Source: Rhodotorula mucilaginosa (taxonomy: Eukaryota > Basidiomycota > Microbotryomycetes > Sporidiobolales > Sporidiobolaceae). From it: 64,000 nt of DNA. The position numbers and the translations under genes are program-made. The stretch lies in assembly GCA_034406715.1 (NCBI GenBank), contig CP137877.1, positions 186,001 through 250,000 on the forward strand, read 5' to 3'. Below the pieces are notes generated by a model. The model was not told the DNA's origin, searched no databases, and saw nothing but the letters and a program-made list of their open reading frames with translations. Positions within the stretch are counted from its first letter, which is position 1, and every line of letters begins with the position of its first letter. This document shows, in pieces, positions 10,625-22,694 of this stretch.

Positions 10625-13350
10625 TTATGCCATCTCGGCCTTCTTCTCCTGTGCGGCCGTGAGCGCGTGCGGGTGGGTCGGCAAGCCCGCCGGGTCCTCA
10701 TCCTCGGTAGCGTTCTGCGCGCGGTCCGACAGGTACGGGTTGTCGACCCAGAGCGCCAACACGGGCGGGACGACCGCGACGGCGGTCGCGGCAATCAGGA
10801 GGATCTTCATCGTCGTCGTGTAGGCGGCGACGATCCCGTCGTACGCCGCGTCGTTGACGCCGCGGTACGAGGCAGCGGTCGTGATGGCGCCGTAGACGGC
10901 CTCGATCTCGGTCGTCGAGAGGATCCCGGTCAAGTTCTTGGCCAACTCTTTCGGCATCCAGTCGCGCCAGATGGCGGAAGCGATGGCCGTTCCGATCGCG
11001 TTACCGATCTCGGCAAAGAGGAGGACAAGCGCCGTCACGCCGGCCACGTCCTGGTGCGTGACGGACGCCTGCGCGAGGAGCTGCGTGCACGCCGCGGCGA
11101 TACCACCGCCGGCGCCCTGGATGATCTGGACGATCACGAGCTCGGCCGTCGTACCGTGAGCACCCTTCGAGCGGATCATGAGGCCGACGCCGAGAAGGCG
11201 GATCAGGAGGCCGACAACGAGGAGCCACTGCACACAAGTGGTACCGTGGTCAGACAAAGAGACTTCATCGGGAAGCAGCGATAACGGTCCGGCGTGGCCT
11301 GCTCACCTTGGCCCGGCGGAAGTAAAGCTGCCAGAAACCGGCAAAGATGGCGAACAGCGTGAGCGAGAGGGTCTGTGGGAGAAATGGATTCGATCAGTTT
11401 TCAGGCTTCGTGTGCGAGCGAACAACTGGGCAGTCACGCACCTGGGTGTAGCCGAAGTATCCCTATTTCGCGGGAAGAGATAGAAAAGGCAACAATGAGA
11501 TGTCAGTGCCACGCTCGGGCAGAGTGCAGGTTCGAGCGGAGAGCCGAGTGAGCTCACCTGGTCCTTGATGCTCCAGCCCTTGGTAACGCTGATGAACGAG
11601 TACTGGTACGTGAATTGGAGGTCTGCGAGGGACGTTGTCGGTCAGCATCGGCAAGAGGGCAAACGCTTGTATATAGAAACTCGAGAGACGCACAGAACGA
11701 GATAAAGTCGAGGAGGGGGATGACGGCACATGCGACGACGGTGTACGACTTGAAGAACCGGAAGGGGAACAGGGGTTTCTTGGCCAGGAAGCGTTCGTAT
11801 GCGAGGAAGCCGAGGAGGGTGCAGCCGCCGATGACGAAAAGGATGATGATCTTGTAGCTCGACCAAGTGAGGGTGTTCTTGTTGGTGAGAGTGAGCGGCA
11901 AGAGGATGCAAGCCCATCCGGCACCAAAGAGGATCAGTCCGAGCGCGTCGATGTCGATGGCCCACGAGAGGAGCTTGCTGCCGAATGAGCGCCGGTCCTT
12001 GGCAGCAGCGATGGCGCCACCTTGCTGCTCGTCAAAGTTGGTCGCGCTGAGGCCGAGGCGCTTGGCCCGGATCTGAGCCCAAAGGAGAGTGCCAATGACC
12101 GGTGCCAGCGTCGCGGGGATCAAGATGCAGAACATGCCCTGCAGTGGGACACAACCGCGCGCGTCAGTACCGGACTTTGAGATCGGGGGAGACCGATAAA
12201 AAAAGCGTACGTAGCCCCAGTGCCAGCTCGAGGTCTCGAGGATACCCTGCGCGATGTTTGCGCTGACAAAGGCGTTGACGAAGAACCTGTACAGTCGAGA
12301 GGAGGTCGTGATCAGACAACTTGATCGACCGCACTAGCTCGCGGGACAGGAGCGCAAACTCACCAGATCGAAGGCAAGTTGGACAGAAGACCACGCCACC
12401 GCAGGGTGGTGCAGTCGGCGATGACAATCTGGATGAGGATCTGGAGCGCGGCGTAGCCGACATAGTAGATCACGGCGCTGCGAGAACAGGGAGGTCAGAA
12501 CCGGCCGTTTCTGCACCGGAGAGAATACTAGGTCGGAACATACCCGGCGGCGTAGGTAGAGATGTTGCTGCACGCGGCGATGATGATGTATCCGAGGACG
12601 TAGAAAAAGGCGGCGAGGGCGAACGCCTCTGCGCGACCGAGAACGTCGGCAAATTTGGCAGCGAACGGTTTCGTGACCGCGAGCACGATCGCCTGTGCGG
12701 TCGCGATCGCTCCGAGCAGACTGTGCTGCGCGAAGGATGAGGTGGCGTAGGCCTGGTACTGGTAGGTTGTGGTGCCGTCGAGCGACTGCGGAGGGGTCGG
12801 CAGAATTTTGTCAGATCAGGAGCTCGCCGACGAGACGTCAGAGGATTGACAATGTACATAGATGTATGATGCCAGCGCAATTCCGACAGTGAGGGCGATT
12901 TTGGAGTTGCGACCCCTGCGAGAGAAAGGACTCTGGGAGTCAGTTCCGGCGAAATCGGGCCGACACGAAGGTAGCAGACGCACCAGACGCGGTTCACGAG
13001 CTCGACCTTGCGAACGCCAGTCTGCGGCTCGACGGTGTATGCTGGAGGGTGTACATCCTTCGAGGTCTGTCGCAGCAACGAGATCGGGTCAGCTTTCGGG
13101 AGTCTCGAGAGGGAAACCGACGAGGACGATGACCGGCCGAGAGCCATCGACGACTGGGAGCACGACGTCATACGCCGTCCGAAGGCTGATCCACCTCCTG
13201 CGACCCTCGTCCTGAGTGTAGCAAGAGACGCACCTGTACTGGGGGCACGGCGGCAGACGCCGCGGCGTGCAGCCCCTGCTCGTGGGCTTGGTGGGCCTCG
13301 AGATCCTCTGCGACCAGATCGTGCTTGTCCTCGTGGCTGGAGGTCGACAT
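10625..13350 (-). CDS. siderophore-iron transporter, major facilitator superfamily (Arn/Sit/Mir type)
   Basis: Proton-coupled importer of ferric siderophores of the 14-helix Arn/Sit family, plasma membrane or endosome. Start taken at 13350 (MSTSSHEDKHD); 19 codons upstream an in-frame ATG at 13407 is an alternative. Exons 13350-13234, 13066-12984, 12915-12858, 12785-12544, 12477-12364, 12286-12211, 12138-11694, 11622-11558, 11462-11442, 11372-11307, 11227-10625 sum to 630 codons. The family hallmark YQYQAYATSSFAQHSLLG follows the first helix, and TKPFAAKFADVLGRAEAF is the loop 2-3 motif. One exon is only 21 nt (GYFGYTQ). The acidic/His-rich N-terminus is cytosolic. It lies 633 bases downstream of sidA on the same strand, which supports a role in siderophore uptake. 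Confidence 0.93.
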
Positions 13351-13982
13351 GTCTCGATCCGAGCTGTATTGGCCGGTTCTGACAGCCCAGGGAAGGTGTG
13401 TAGACAAGGAGAAAAGGGGCGAGAGAGGCGCGACCCCGAGGCCGAATTGGGAGTTTTCTGATCAGATTAGACGAGATCAGTCTCCGAGACAGTTCGGCGG
13501 CTCCCCCCCGGATCGTCGGGTCCGAGCTTTTCACACGCATCCTGCCGAGATCTTCTTCCTGCCATGCTTCCCCGGTTTCATTGCTCGCTTGGACGCTAGC
13601 GAAGCATGATCGACAAGCATGGAAAACTCTGCACCGACCGGGGAACCGTCCAAGATGGTCCAAGACCTGGCGAATCTGATCGCGAGGAGAACCACCGAGG
13701 CGGCCTGGACCCCGTTCACGTACGCCGACTGCCGGGGCGCTCCGGGAGCATTCGGAAGGACGAACCGCGCACGAGTCCGACGAGCGTACAGAGAGAAAAG
13801 TGTTGCAAGAAAAAGCAACAGCGAAAGAGCGTTTCCCGCGAGAGCTCGCGCGAGATGGGATACGGAAAATGAACAAATACACGAACGCCGTCCTGTTCCC
13901 GTCTACAGAGGCGCCCGGCCTCTAGGTAACAAACGAGAGTCCATCTGGTGAGTCTTCGAAGAGAAGCTGCCACGTGCGCGAT
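13351..13982. other. intergenic between sidA and siderophore transporter
   Basis: About 630 bases that should hold the sidA 3' UTR and the transporter promoter. An open frame on the plus strand exists but has no recognisable motif. No perfect HGATAR iron-regulator site is seen close to the transporter start. Confidence 0.4.
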
Positions 13983-16274
13983 TCATGCCGAGTCGAAGTA
14001 GGCCTCGTCGAGCATGGATCGGACGACTTCGCCGCTCCGGACGGCGAGGACACTGCGCGACGAACAGAGATGATCAGTTTCTGAAGACAAAGTACACTGT
14101 TAACGTAGCTTCTGCTCACCTCAGCAGCGAGTCGCTGATCCCGTGCGTCTTTTCACAACTGCCCTGCAACCAAACCGTCGGCTTGAAGTCCGCACCGCTC
14201 GCCGTCTTGGTCGGCAAGTCGAGGCGATAGTTCTCCTTGACGGTAAAGTCCGGACCCGTACTGGTCTGCGCCTTCGACGCCGCCGCCGCCGCCGAGAGTT
14301 TCGGCTCGACGATCGATCGCGGAGAAGGTGGCGAAGTCGGCGCGGTCGAAGCGCTCTCGTACGAGATCGACGAGTGTCGAGACGGCGAGTCGTACCGAGT
14401 CGGGCTGTTGGCCGCCGTGGAAGGCGATGCGGACGACGAGCCGACCGAAGAAGAACCCGAGCGACGCGCGGTCGGTCGGATTTGGGCAAACACGCTATCC
14501 GGCAGGGACAGGTTCGGCGGCGAGGCGGATCCAGCCCTCCGGACCGCAAACAGGTCCGACAGCGGGACTACCTCCTCGGCCTGCTCGGCCTCGACCGCGG
14601 CGGCAGACGAGGCAGGCGGGAACAAGATGGTTCGCCACGCCTGTCGGTTGTATCCCGTTCCGCAAACGACAACGTCGTACTCGACCTCCCGCGTCTCGTG
14701 CGTGATTGGGTTGTGGAGGGTCAGGGCGAGGGCAGAAGTCGAATCGGCGATACGGGCTTCGCGGATCTCGGTGTAAGGCCGGATCGTGAGTCGCGGGTCG
14801 CGGGCGAGGTCGCCTGCTCCGGCCGCCGAACGAGCAGCAATGTCTTCCTCGATCTTCTGGTCGTACATCGCTTCGTATACCTGCGAAGGAGGTGGAGTCA
14901 GTCTGACGAACGGGAGCGCTGATGAGGGAACGTAGGCAAAAAAAGCACTCACAGCTTCGAGCGTCCGCGGGTTGACGATGGAGTAGTTGGTGTTTTTCGC
15001 CTCGTCGAGGACCCTCGTCCGCTCCTCTTCGCCGAGCCGGAACATGGCCTGACTCATCGACGGGTCAAAGACCTCGTTGATGAACTGCGACTCGTCCGTG
15101 TTTCGCAGCGCTGACGACCGGATCAGCAAATCGATTTGCGGTCGCTCGAGCGCATCGTTACCGGCGGGGAGGAGGGGCGCGAGCTTGGAGCGGAGGTGGA
15201 GGAAGCACTCGGCGGCGGACTGCCCTGCACCGATGACGGCGAGGCGCAAGGGTCGGTTCAGCTTTTGCGCGGCGGCGGCGGGGACGATCCGTTCGAGCAA
15301 CGGGTCGATCCGCTCGAGGAACTGAGCCGTGTGGACGACTCGTTGGGATGCGACCAGCTCGGGCGTACTGAGCTCGGCAGGGAACTTGGGAGAGCCGCCC
15401 GCCGAGACGACGAGGTTCCGAGTATACCGCGTGATAGTCTCGCCCGTCGCGACTTGGCGAGACGTCACGCGCAGGACCTTGACATCGGCGCCCTCGCTGT
15501 GCTCCTCCGGTCGCAGGGCATCCACCGCGACGACCTCCTCGCCGAACGCGACCTGGCCGCCTTGTTGCTGGATCTCGCCGGCGACCTTGTTGGCGCACCA
15601 CTGCAAGTAGTCGGCAAATTCTCGCCGGGACGGGTTGAAGGTCGACAGGGAGATGAAGGAGACGAGTCGGGAAGGGCGGAACGAGGCGAGGTAGGCGAGG
15701 AAGGTGTAGCCGGACTGGGGGTTGCGCAGAGTGGCGAGATCCTTGAGGAAGCTGTGCGAACGACGGCGAAGAAGGCACGGTCAGCCGTTTTGTTTCTTCG
15801 GAGTATACATCGTCTTTGTATAGACAAATGCGCTAGCGCTCCGCAAAGTTTGTGCGATACCCACGGGGCGAAGCAGAGACTCCCGAGGACAAGTTGCGAG
15901 ATTTGGTCCCGAAACGAGAAGACGGCCGTCGCAACTCACGAGATTTGCATCTTGCTGCCAGGGAGCATCATTCCGGGGTGCCATTTGAAGCCGTCGTAGC
16001 GTTCGATAAAGCATGCCTTGACCTGTTTCGACGGCTGCGAGGCGGGAGACGAAGGCGATGCAGGTCGGCCGTCGGACGCCGTTGTTGCTGCGGCGGCGGC
16101 TTGAGCATCGTAACCCAAGGCGTCTTGTAAGCCTCCGAGTGCCGAGTAGACTGCTGGGCCGTCGTGAGGCGAAGGCAAGCCGGCGTTGTGTTCGACGAGG
16201 GCGATCGCGAGGGCGACACTCGCCGGGCCAAAGCCGACGCTGAGGGTATCGTAGATCTGCTCCTGGCTGACCAT
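13983..16274 (-). CDS. sidA: L-ornithine N5-monooxygenase (SidA type)
   Basis: FAD- and NADPH-dependent hydroxylation of L-ornithine to N5-hydroxyornithine, the first committed step of hydroxamate siderophore synthesis; cytosolic or peroxisomal in other fungi. Start at 16274 (MVSQEQIYDTL); exons 16274-15940, 15751-14953, 14880-14120, 14052-13983 sum to 655 codons. The FAD motif is SVGFGPASVALAIAL; FIERYDGFKWHPGMMLPG and KMQISFLKDLATLRNP are family-typical; NADPH motif AVIGAGQSAAECF; late motif VCGTGYNRQAW; C-terminus QGSCEKTHGISDSLL..VLAVRSGE. Compared with ascomycete SidA (about 500 residues) it has extra Ala/Ser-rich insertions near residues 45-70 and 470-560. It is upstream of and co-directional with the siderophore transporter. 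Confidence 0.96.
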
Positions 16275-17706
16275 CTTCTTGGTCTTGTGTGTCTCCTGAA
16301 GACAAGAGAGAGACAGAGCGCTTGCCAGCTGCGAGAGAGAGGAGAGAGATTTGGCGAGTTGACAAAATCGGAAGCGACGAGATGATGATGTCGTCGGGCC
16401 GCAACTCGGAGGCGACGATGTATCGCGTGCCAACGTCTGCGAACGCGCGCTCAGTTTTTGACCGGTTTTCGGCCCCTCCCGGCCGATTACTGCCGCAGCT
16501 GCAGGCGTTCAGCGCGCCGACGAAAAACCCCGATGGCGCTAGCCAAGCGGACGTTGTGCTTCTTCGACTTCACTCACCTCCGACGTCAAGTAACGAAGTG
16601 CTCGAGCGCGTACCGCTAGAGTCGAAAGCTCCGGAGCGGACGAGATGCTCGGGAACGATTGGGAACGAAGGGACGCGCGCTGGGATTAACTTAGGGCACA
16701 ATTGAGTATCGCTCGATGTCAACTTCCAAGATCGACACCCAAAACGAGCCCTTGCTCGCCGTGCTATTGTCGCTCTTCTTATTGGTCACCCGCCCTCGTA
16801 ACGCAGTCGAGTAGTGCGCAGGTGTCGGAAGAGCTTGGGCGGTCGATCCTGCGAAGCGGGATCGGCCCAGCTAGCGCAGCCAGGCCGAGTGCAGCCGCTC
16901 AAGCGAATCTCGACCTCCAGGATCTCCGATCGGACCCGCCACTGCGTACAGCTAATGTAAGCCAGCCAATCAAGTCGTACGCAATTGGCGCGCGTTATAG
17001 TGAGCTAGCACGTTGTTCCCGACGTCTTCTGCTGTCGTGCTGCTCTTATTTGCCACCGGACACTGTGCGCAGCTGCTGCGACCACATTCACCCTTCGCGC
17101 GGGAGCTCGGACGATGGCCTTCGGTTGAGTGGGCCATAGTGACAACTCGGAAACGGTCCACGAGCATTGCGTGTGCCGCCGCGTGGCATTTTGCGAGCGC
17201 GAGCGTGAAAACCTCCGCTGAAGTCGAGAATGAAGCGCGCCAAAGTCAGCTTATCTGGCCGACAAAGCTGCTTTTAATCCCTGCGCTTACACGACATGTT
17301 CCACGCTGGCTACGAGCGCCATAGGAGCACGGTTGATCAACAAGATAAGACGGGAGAAGGTGAAGCGGGCGACGGGCGCTCCGGTTCCGGTTCATGGTGA
17401 TGACGAGCGTAAACATGGCCGGAGGACCTGCCTTGCCTCCCGTATAGTAGTCTAGCCTTGTGTAAAAGTCAGAAAAGCGAGGACCGCACGTCATGCCCCG
17501 GCGAAAATCGTCGAGGAAAGCGGGAAAGCCAGCAAGCCGGGCCAAGCCGACTTCACCTCGCCTCGACGCTCAGCCACTCGAGCCGCAGAAAAGCAGGCGC
17601 GCGATAGGCCTGCACTTGGCAGCACTCTTGCCATTCGATGGTGGCACAGTCGCCGACCGTAGAGCCCGGTCCTTCGCGCGAGGGAAAAAAAAAAAAACCG
17701 AGTGAT
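16275..17706. other. sidA upstream region
   Basis: About 1.4 kb without a supported gene, between the sidA start and the stop of the DUF3237 gene. It is the presumed promoter of sidA. Two AGATAA (HGATAR) words occur near 17251 and 17343; the rest shows no repeat or RNA gene that I recognise. Confidence 0.4.
17251..17348. promoter_or_regulatory. two candidate GATA-factor sites upstream of sidA
   Basis: AGATAA occurs on the minus strand at 17251-17256 (read TTATCT on plus) and on the plus strand at 17343-17348. Fungal siderophore genes are repressed by GATA factors (SreA/Urbs1) that bind HGATAR words. These sites are about 1 kb from the sidA ATG, and such words occur often by chance, so the link is weak. 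Confidence 0.25.
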
Positions 17707-18535
17707 TTACTGCACGAGGTAGGCATCGTACAGAACTGGTAGGGCGACGAAAGGCGACCGAGTCAGCTTGGATATCACGGGAATGGCACAAAGGAGGACC
17801 ACGCTGTCGCGCACCTTGCCTGCCACTCCTGACCCCGGCGCCGATCCACATGGCCGTGTTCAACCACGCGTACTTTTCGTTCCTCGCGTCCGTCTCCATC
17901 TCGATCTCCAACCTGAACTTGTACTCGGTCGGTTTCGGCGCCTCGCCTGTGAACCCTTCCCTCGCGGCGTCGCTCAAGCGTTGGAGGACCTCTTTGGGCC
18001 CGGTGCGCCACCCGCGAGTTTGGACTTGGATAAAGACGCCGTCGTGCGTGCGGAGGAGGTACCGGGTCGAGACGTTGGCGGCGAGGGGGAAGGAAGGGTG
18101 CGTGGCGGGCATGAGATGTTGCGCGTCTTGGCCGCCGGCGCTGCGGGTCACCAAGTTCCGTTGTTAGGATTTCTGGAGACGGCGAGACAGGCGATCGGAT
18201 CGACGCACACAATCTCTCCGTGGCCCCAGGAGCCTTCAAAATATCCTCCGGTAAAGTTGACCCAGTTGAATCTACGAAGGGTGGGGACAAGAGAGCAGTC
18301 AGCGCGACGGCAGCAGCGGGTTATTCTTTGAGGTCGGAAGCGGGACTTGCTGTCCTCCGTCTCCGTGCACGCCCTCTCCGAGACTGCGGACTGCTTCGAG
18401 GTCGCAGCATAGCCTGAACGAGTGCTCGAGGGACGGTTTCGGGATCGCGAGGTTGAACGCCTGCTGGTAGTTGGCGGGCGTGCGATCGGACGCGCCGGCG
18501 GTGTGCATCTCGGCGGCGTTGCTTGTGCTCGACAT
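17707..18535 (-). CDS. DUF3237 family protein
   Basis: Function unknown; the family is widespread in fungi and bacteria. Start 18535 (MSSTSNAAEM). Exons 18535-18351, 18271-18209, 18140-17815, 17735-17707 sum to 201 codons. Family motifs seen: LGEGVHGDGGQ, FNWVNFTGGYFEGSWGHGE, AGGQDAQHLMPATH, YLLRTHDGVFIQVQTRGWRTG, EYKFRLEIEMET, NTAMWIGAGVRSG and the terminal VLYDAYLV. The first intron (18350-18272) uses a GC donor (GCAAGT); a GT alternative near it would leave an implausible 37-nt intron. Its ATG is 173 bases from the divergent ATG of the next gene, so the two probably share a promoter region. Confidence 0.9.
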
Positions 18536-18708
18536 GGCTCGTCTGTAGTTCTCGTTCGAGGTGAAAGAGAGCGTGCTGGTTACCGCGTAGACCGGGCAAC
18601 GAGTCGGCGCAAAGTTCAGCCGCGGCTGCTTCTCGGTGGGGCACCACGCCATACACCGGCGCTCACCCACGCCGGTGACTGCAGAGACTGGCGAGCTGAT
18701 CAGAGGAG
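18536..18708. promoter_or_regulatory. divergent promoter region, 173 bp
   Basis: Space between two divergent start codons (18535 minus, 18709 plus). It must contain both 5' UTRs and both core promoters unless one gene has an upstream non-coding exon. No TATA box stands out. Confidence 0.4.
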
Positions 18709-21700
18709 ATGTCGGCCAGTGTCAGGGAGCGGGACCATGATGCAGACGAGTCTACACCCCTGCTCGCCCGACGCACATCGATCTCGAACCCTTGTCCTCA
18801 TCACCACCACCAGGGGTCTCGCCAAAGTTCTCGACGGCTAGTTGCACCCCCGCCCTACGCCCAGAGTACCACGCCCGATCCGCAGACGCAACACCCGATC
18901 GCGCATGCCGCACGCATCCTCGCCGCGCTCCGGACCGGTCACCTACCCACCTCGGCGCAATTCATCGCCCTCTCGCGCCTCGCTCTCGACTCGGACGCAC
19001 TCGCACTCGACGGAGGAACAGTCTGGCAACCCTCGTATGGACGAGGGCGGATTGGAACCGGCAAGTTGAGCGAGAAGGGGGAACAGGTCAGGCTCGCGAC
19101 GAGGAGGACGATCGAGGCCGTCATTGCGCTCGCCGAGCAGAGGAACCCGGCGTTGAGGTACAAGCATCCCGAAGGGGTATGGGTCGCGGCGAGCACTCCC
19201 GGAGACGGCTGGCAAGAGTTTGCGTGGGCATGCACCAAGTCCCAAATCCAGATCGGTTCGTGGACCTCTTCAGGCCATTACTAGTCAGGGAGTCTGACTG
19301 CCGAGCACTTTCTCCAGACCCACCCTCGACTCGACTACCATCTACCGCACCCGACGCGCAAGCGACGGTCCGCTCTTCCCGCTCGACTCTTCTGCACCTC
19401 CTACTCGCCTCTCCCTCGCTCCGACGCTTGCTCGCCGACCTCGCCCTCCTCCTGCGAGACCTCCTCCGCCTCCAACTCGAGTCGGTCCAGCAGAATGGCA
19501 ACATGCAAGAGAGAACGCAAGAGCGCCTGGTCAAGGTGGTCGACAAGGCGGTCGAAAAGGCTGTTGGGCAGGAAGAGCTGGTCAAGCACGACCTCGAAGG
19601 GAAAGAGGGATTGGACGGCGGACGAGTCGGGCCCGATTTGAAGCCGGATCAAGGCGTCGAGGAGATTCGAGACAAGATCATGGACCGCTTGAAAGAGGTC
19701 AGTGCTTCAATCAAAACGCGACTGGGAGCTCGCCGAAGTTTTACTGATTCCCAACCTTTGTTGTCTCACAGGTGGTCATCGAAATCCAGCGCACAAAGGC
19801 CTATCAGCATGCGGTACAAGATCTGCTCCAGCTTGCAAGGGACTATATCCGCCGCTTAGTCGAGGAAATTCAGCCCGAAGTCGAAGTGGTCGTGCCCGAG
19901 GAGTCCGGCCCGACCGCGACAACGAGCAGCCCTGGGCAGGCAGCGCCCGCGCGGGACTCCGAGCCGCAAGACATCAAGCCGCGGGTGGCAGTGCCGCGAG
20001 ATCCGCTCGAGATGGTCTTGCCCCTGCTTGAGCCTTTTACCGAAAAGGGTCCGAGATCTCTCTCGTCCCTCGCGCCTCGCTTCCGCCTTCTCTTTGCCGC
20101 ACCATCCTCTGTCGCCGCCAGCAGCTCCGACCTGCCATCGTCCGAAGACGACCCCGACCCCGGTCCCGAAGCGGAGGCGATGGTTCGACCGCCTCAAGAA
20201 CACCTCTCCCTCCTCGCCGCCGAAATCGACAACTTTGTCTCGACCGCTCTCCTCGAACCAGGCTGGCTCGACAGCGACGCTCCGTATCGCTCTCTCGGCA
20301 TGATTCAGGATCGAGTCGACCAACTCGGGCAAGACTGTCCCGTCTGGGCGTCCGAAGTCCGTTCCCTCGCGAGCGAACTCGTTTCGGCGATCGGAGCCGT
20401 CTTGGACGATCTGGTTCTGCGGGAGGCGTTAGAGGCGGCGGAGGAGCTGTTTGGGGCGGTGGGGAGATGGGGCGCCGGGTTGGGAGAGGTGGTGGCGAGG
20501 AAGGCGGCGGGTGGAGGGGTTGGATTGGCGAGCGCGGTCTGGGGAGATGTTGTCGAATGGCTTGCACCGAGGGTGATGGGTGTCCTTTCCGAGATCCCCT
20601 TACCGAGGTGAGTCTTCGTGTGGCGCTCCTTGTCAGGGCGAAACGAGGGACTGATCAGGTCCACCTTTGACTGCCCCCCCAGACTAGAATTCGCCACCGA
20701 CAACGTCGCGATCGCGCTCGAACCGCCCTCGCTCATCTCGACTTCATTTGTACCCGCGCGCATCACATGGCATCAATCCTCGGCCTTGATCTACGCTCCC
20801 TCGTCCGGCGACTCGGCGCTCGCTCTCCCCTTGTCGGCTTCTCATCCCGCGCCGGCGTCGTTGTCGTCTGCATCGGGCACAGCGTCGGACCGGATGACCT
20901 ATACGGCAAAGAGCGTCCTCTCGGTCGAGGGTATTCAACTTGAGGTACTCGACGTCGGGTACTTTGCCAGTTACAAGACTGGCATTCCTTGTTTCGGCGA
21001 AATCACCGAGCGAGGCTTACTCGACTTGCACTTTGGCGTCGACCCGGCAGCACCAACGGACCCGAGCACAGCTTCGCCCCGCGGTGAAGGGCTCGCTTTC
21101 GATCTCGCGTTATCGACTTCCGGATCGGCGGCCGAATCGTCCACCTCGCCGTTATTCACCGTGGATCATTCTCGCACCGTCGTCAACCTCAGAGATTTCC
21201 GCCTCGAGCCACACCAGTCTAGCCACCCCTGGCTGATGTGGTTCTTCCGCCCGTTGCTCCGCAAAGCCGTCCAGACCGTGCTCGAGAAGGAGATGAAGGA
21301 AAAGGTGCTCGAGGCTGGAGCGGAATGGATCGCGCAAAAAGGGGGCGAGGTCAGACGGAGGCGGCGGGAGCGAGCGCGAGAGGAAGCGGAGGAGGGAGAG
21401 ACGGAGCCGGAGCCGTGGAGCCGGGAGGCGGTATGGCGCTGGATCCGAGCGGGCTGGGATGTTTTCTTCGGGCAGCGTGACGCCGCGGAGCAAGAATCCG
21501 CCTCTACTCCTGGGACCGCCGAGCAAACCGACCGACCCTTCCACGTGCATGTGACTCCGCGCGGCGTCGCTGCGGACCTCGACAACCTCGAAGCGACCGT
21601 CGGTCTCGGCACAGAAGGCGTCGTCATCCCCGCCGGCGAAACAGAAATCCCTCTCCCCGAGGGTCAAGCGCCCAAGAAGGGGTTGGTACAAGCCGCGCGG

Positions 21701-21853
21701 GACGAGGTCGCACATGAGGTACAGGAAGGATGGGAAGCGGCGAGAGCAGGGGTGGATGCGCTCGGGGGCGTGTTGGAAGCGAGAGAAGAGTGGCGTGCGG
21801 CTCATGTTCCGGCGTCGGGGTTGACTTGGCGGAGTGTGGCGTTTGATGTGTAG
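18709..21853 (+). CDS. large Ham1-like N-terminal/DUF4449-type protein
   Basis: I recognise this only as a member of a fungal family of about 900-1100 residue proteins with a Ham1-like N-terminal region and a C-terminal lipid-binding-like fold; the biochemical role is not established. Start 18709 (MSASVRERDHD). Exons 18709-19255, 19318-19697, 19772-20607, 20683-21853 sum to 978 codons. N-terminal block ILAALRTGHLPTSAQF, then a Leu-rich helical region, a coiled region (VVDKAVEKAVGQEELV), and the C-terminal part with LEFATDNVAIALEPPSLI, SVEGIQLEVLDVGYF and YKTGIPCFGEITERGLLDL, followed by a basic segment RRRRERAREEAEE and an acidic/Ser tail ending WRSVAFDV. No transmembrane helix is obvious. 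Confidence 0.85.
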
Positions 21854-22179
21854 ACCTGTCATTAGACATTGCATCCGGAATAACTTGTATCGGCTAAGGA
21901 GGACTGTGCGAGCGCCATCTCAGAGGATCGACTCTCACTTTCATGTGAAAGTTTTGCGACCTCCTCTTGCCTCTCGAGTGGACCTCGCGCTTATTGTCAA
22001 GCTCTCCCAGGTCCTGCATAGCGTACTTAGCGCTGGCCATTCTCGTGAAAAGCACGAACGTCTCACAGGCGCGGGCGAAGACAGCATGACGACAAGGTGG
22101 GAAAGAACTGCCTTTCTAGTTACAACTGGGGGAGGGAAAGCACTGCTGAGACGACCACGAACACAACGCCCGTTATTAC
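21854..22179. other. convergent intergenic region
   Basis: About 325 bases between the stop codons of two convergent genes; 3' UTRs only. Nothing else seen. Confidence 0.4.
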
Positions 22180-22694
22180 TCAGTGGGTGGCGGACTGCTT
22201 GTAGCCCTCGGCCTTAGTGTCGCTGCAGAAAAGAAGGAGAGGGTCAGCTGCGGGTGCGCGAACGAGCGAGAGAGGACAACGGGCTTACTGCTTCGTCTCC
22301 TTGGCCTTGTCGCCGAGGGCGTCAATGCCAGCCGAGGCGCGGTCGCCGAGCGAGTTGTTCGAGTCCTTAGCGACGTCCTCTGCAGAAGGAGGAAACGCGA
22401 AAAGAAAAAGGTTCGGCAAGACGCGAGGCGAGTCAGCGAAAAAAGCGCGTCATCGAAAGTCGGGACGACACAAGTGGGGACAAAGGACGCACTGTTGGCC
22501 TCCTTCGAGGCACCGGCAGTGTACTGCTGGACAGTCTCGGCAACGTCTGCAGGGAGGAAACAGGATTAGGACCGTACGAATCGCAGAGCGACGGGGAAGC
22601 CGAAGCCGAGATAATAAAGAGACTCGCAGTTTGCTGCGTCTTGGACTGTGTTGACAATCGACTCGGTGGTCGAGGTAGCGCCGGTGGAAGCCAT
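22180..22694 (-). CDS. ccg-1: glucose-repressible/clock-controlled Ccg-1 (Grg-1) family protein, copy A
   Basis: Small hydrophilic protein of the Neurospora grg-1/ccg-1 family, strongly expressed on carbon starvation or stress in other fungi; molecular function unknown. Start 22694 (MASTGATSTTESIVNTV). Exons 22694-22628, 22546-22493, 22379-22289, 22222-22180 give 84 residues with the family blocks YVAETVQQYTAGASKEANK, DVAKDSNNSLGDRASAGID and KAEGYKQSATH. The first intron (22627-22547) starts with GC (GCGAGT), not GT. Introns occupy more than half of this short gene. It is head to head, 2.1 kb apart, with a paralogue at 24786 that has the same intron positions, so the pair arose by duplication after the introns were in place. 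Confidence 0.88.

Noticed and set aside
10625-18535. A full siderophore biosynthetic cluster with peptide synthetase
   Set aside because: Only sidA and the transporter are adjacent; no adenylation, condensation or carrier domain is seen, and the DUF3237 gene has no known siderophore role.
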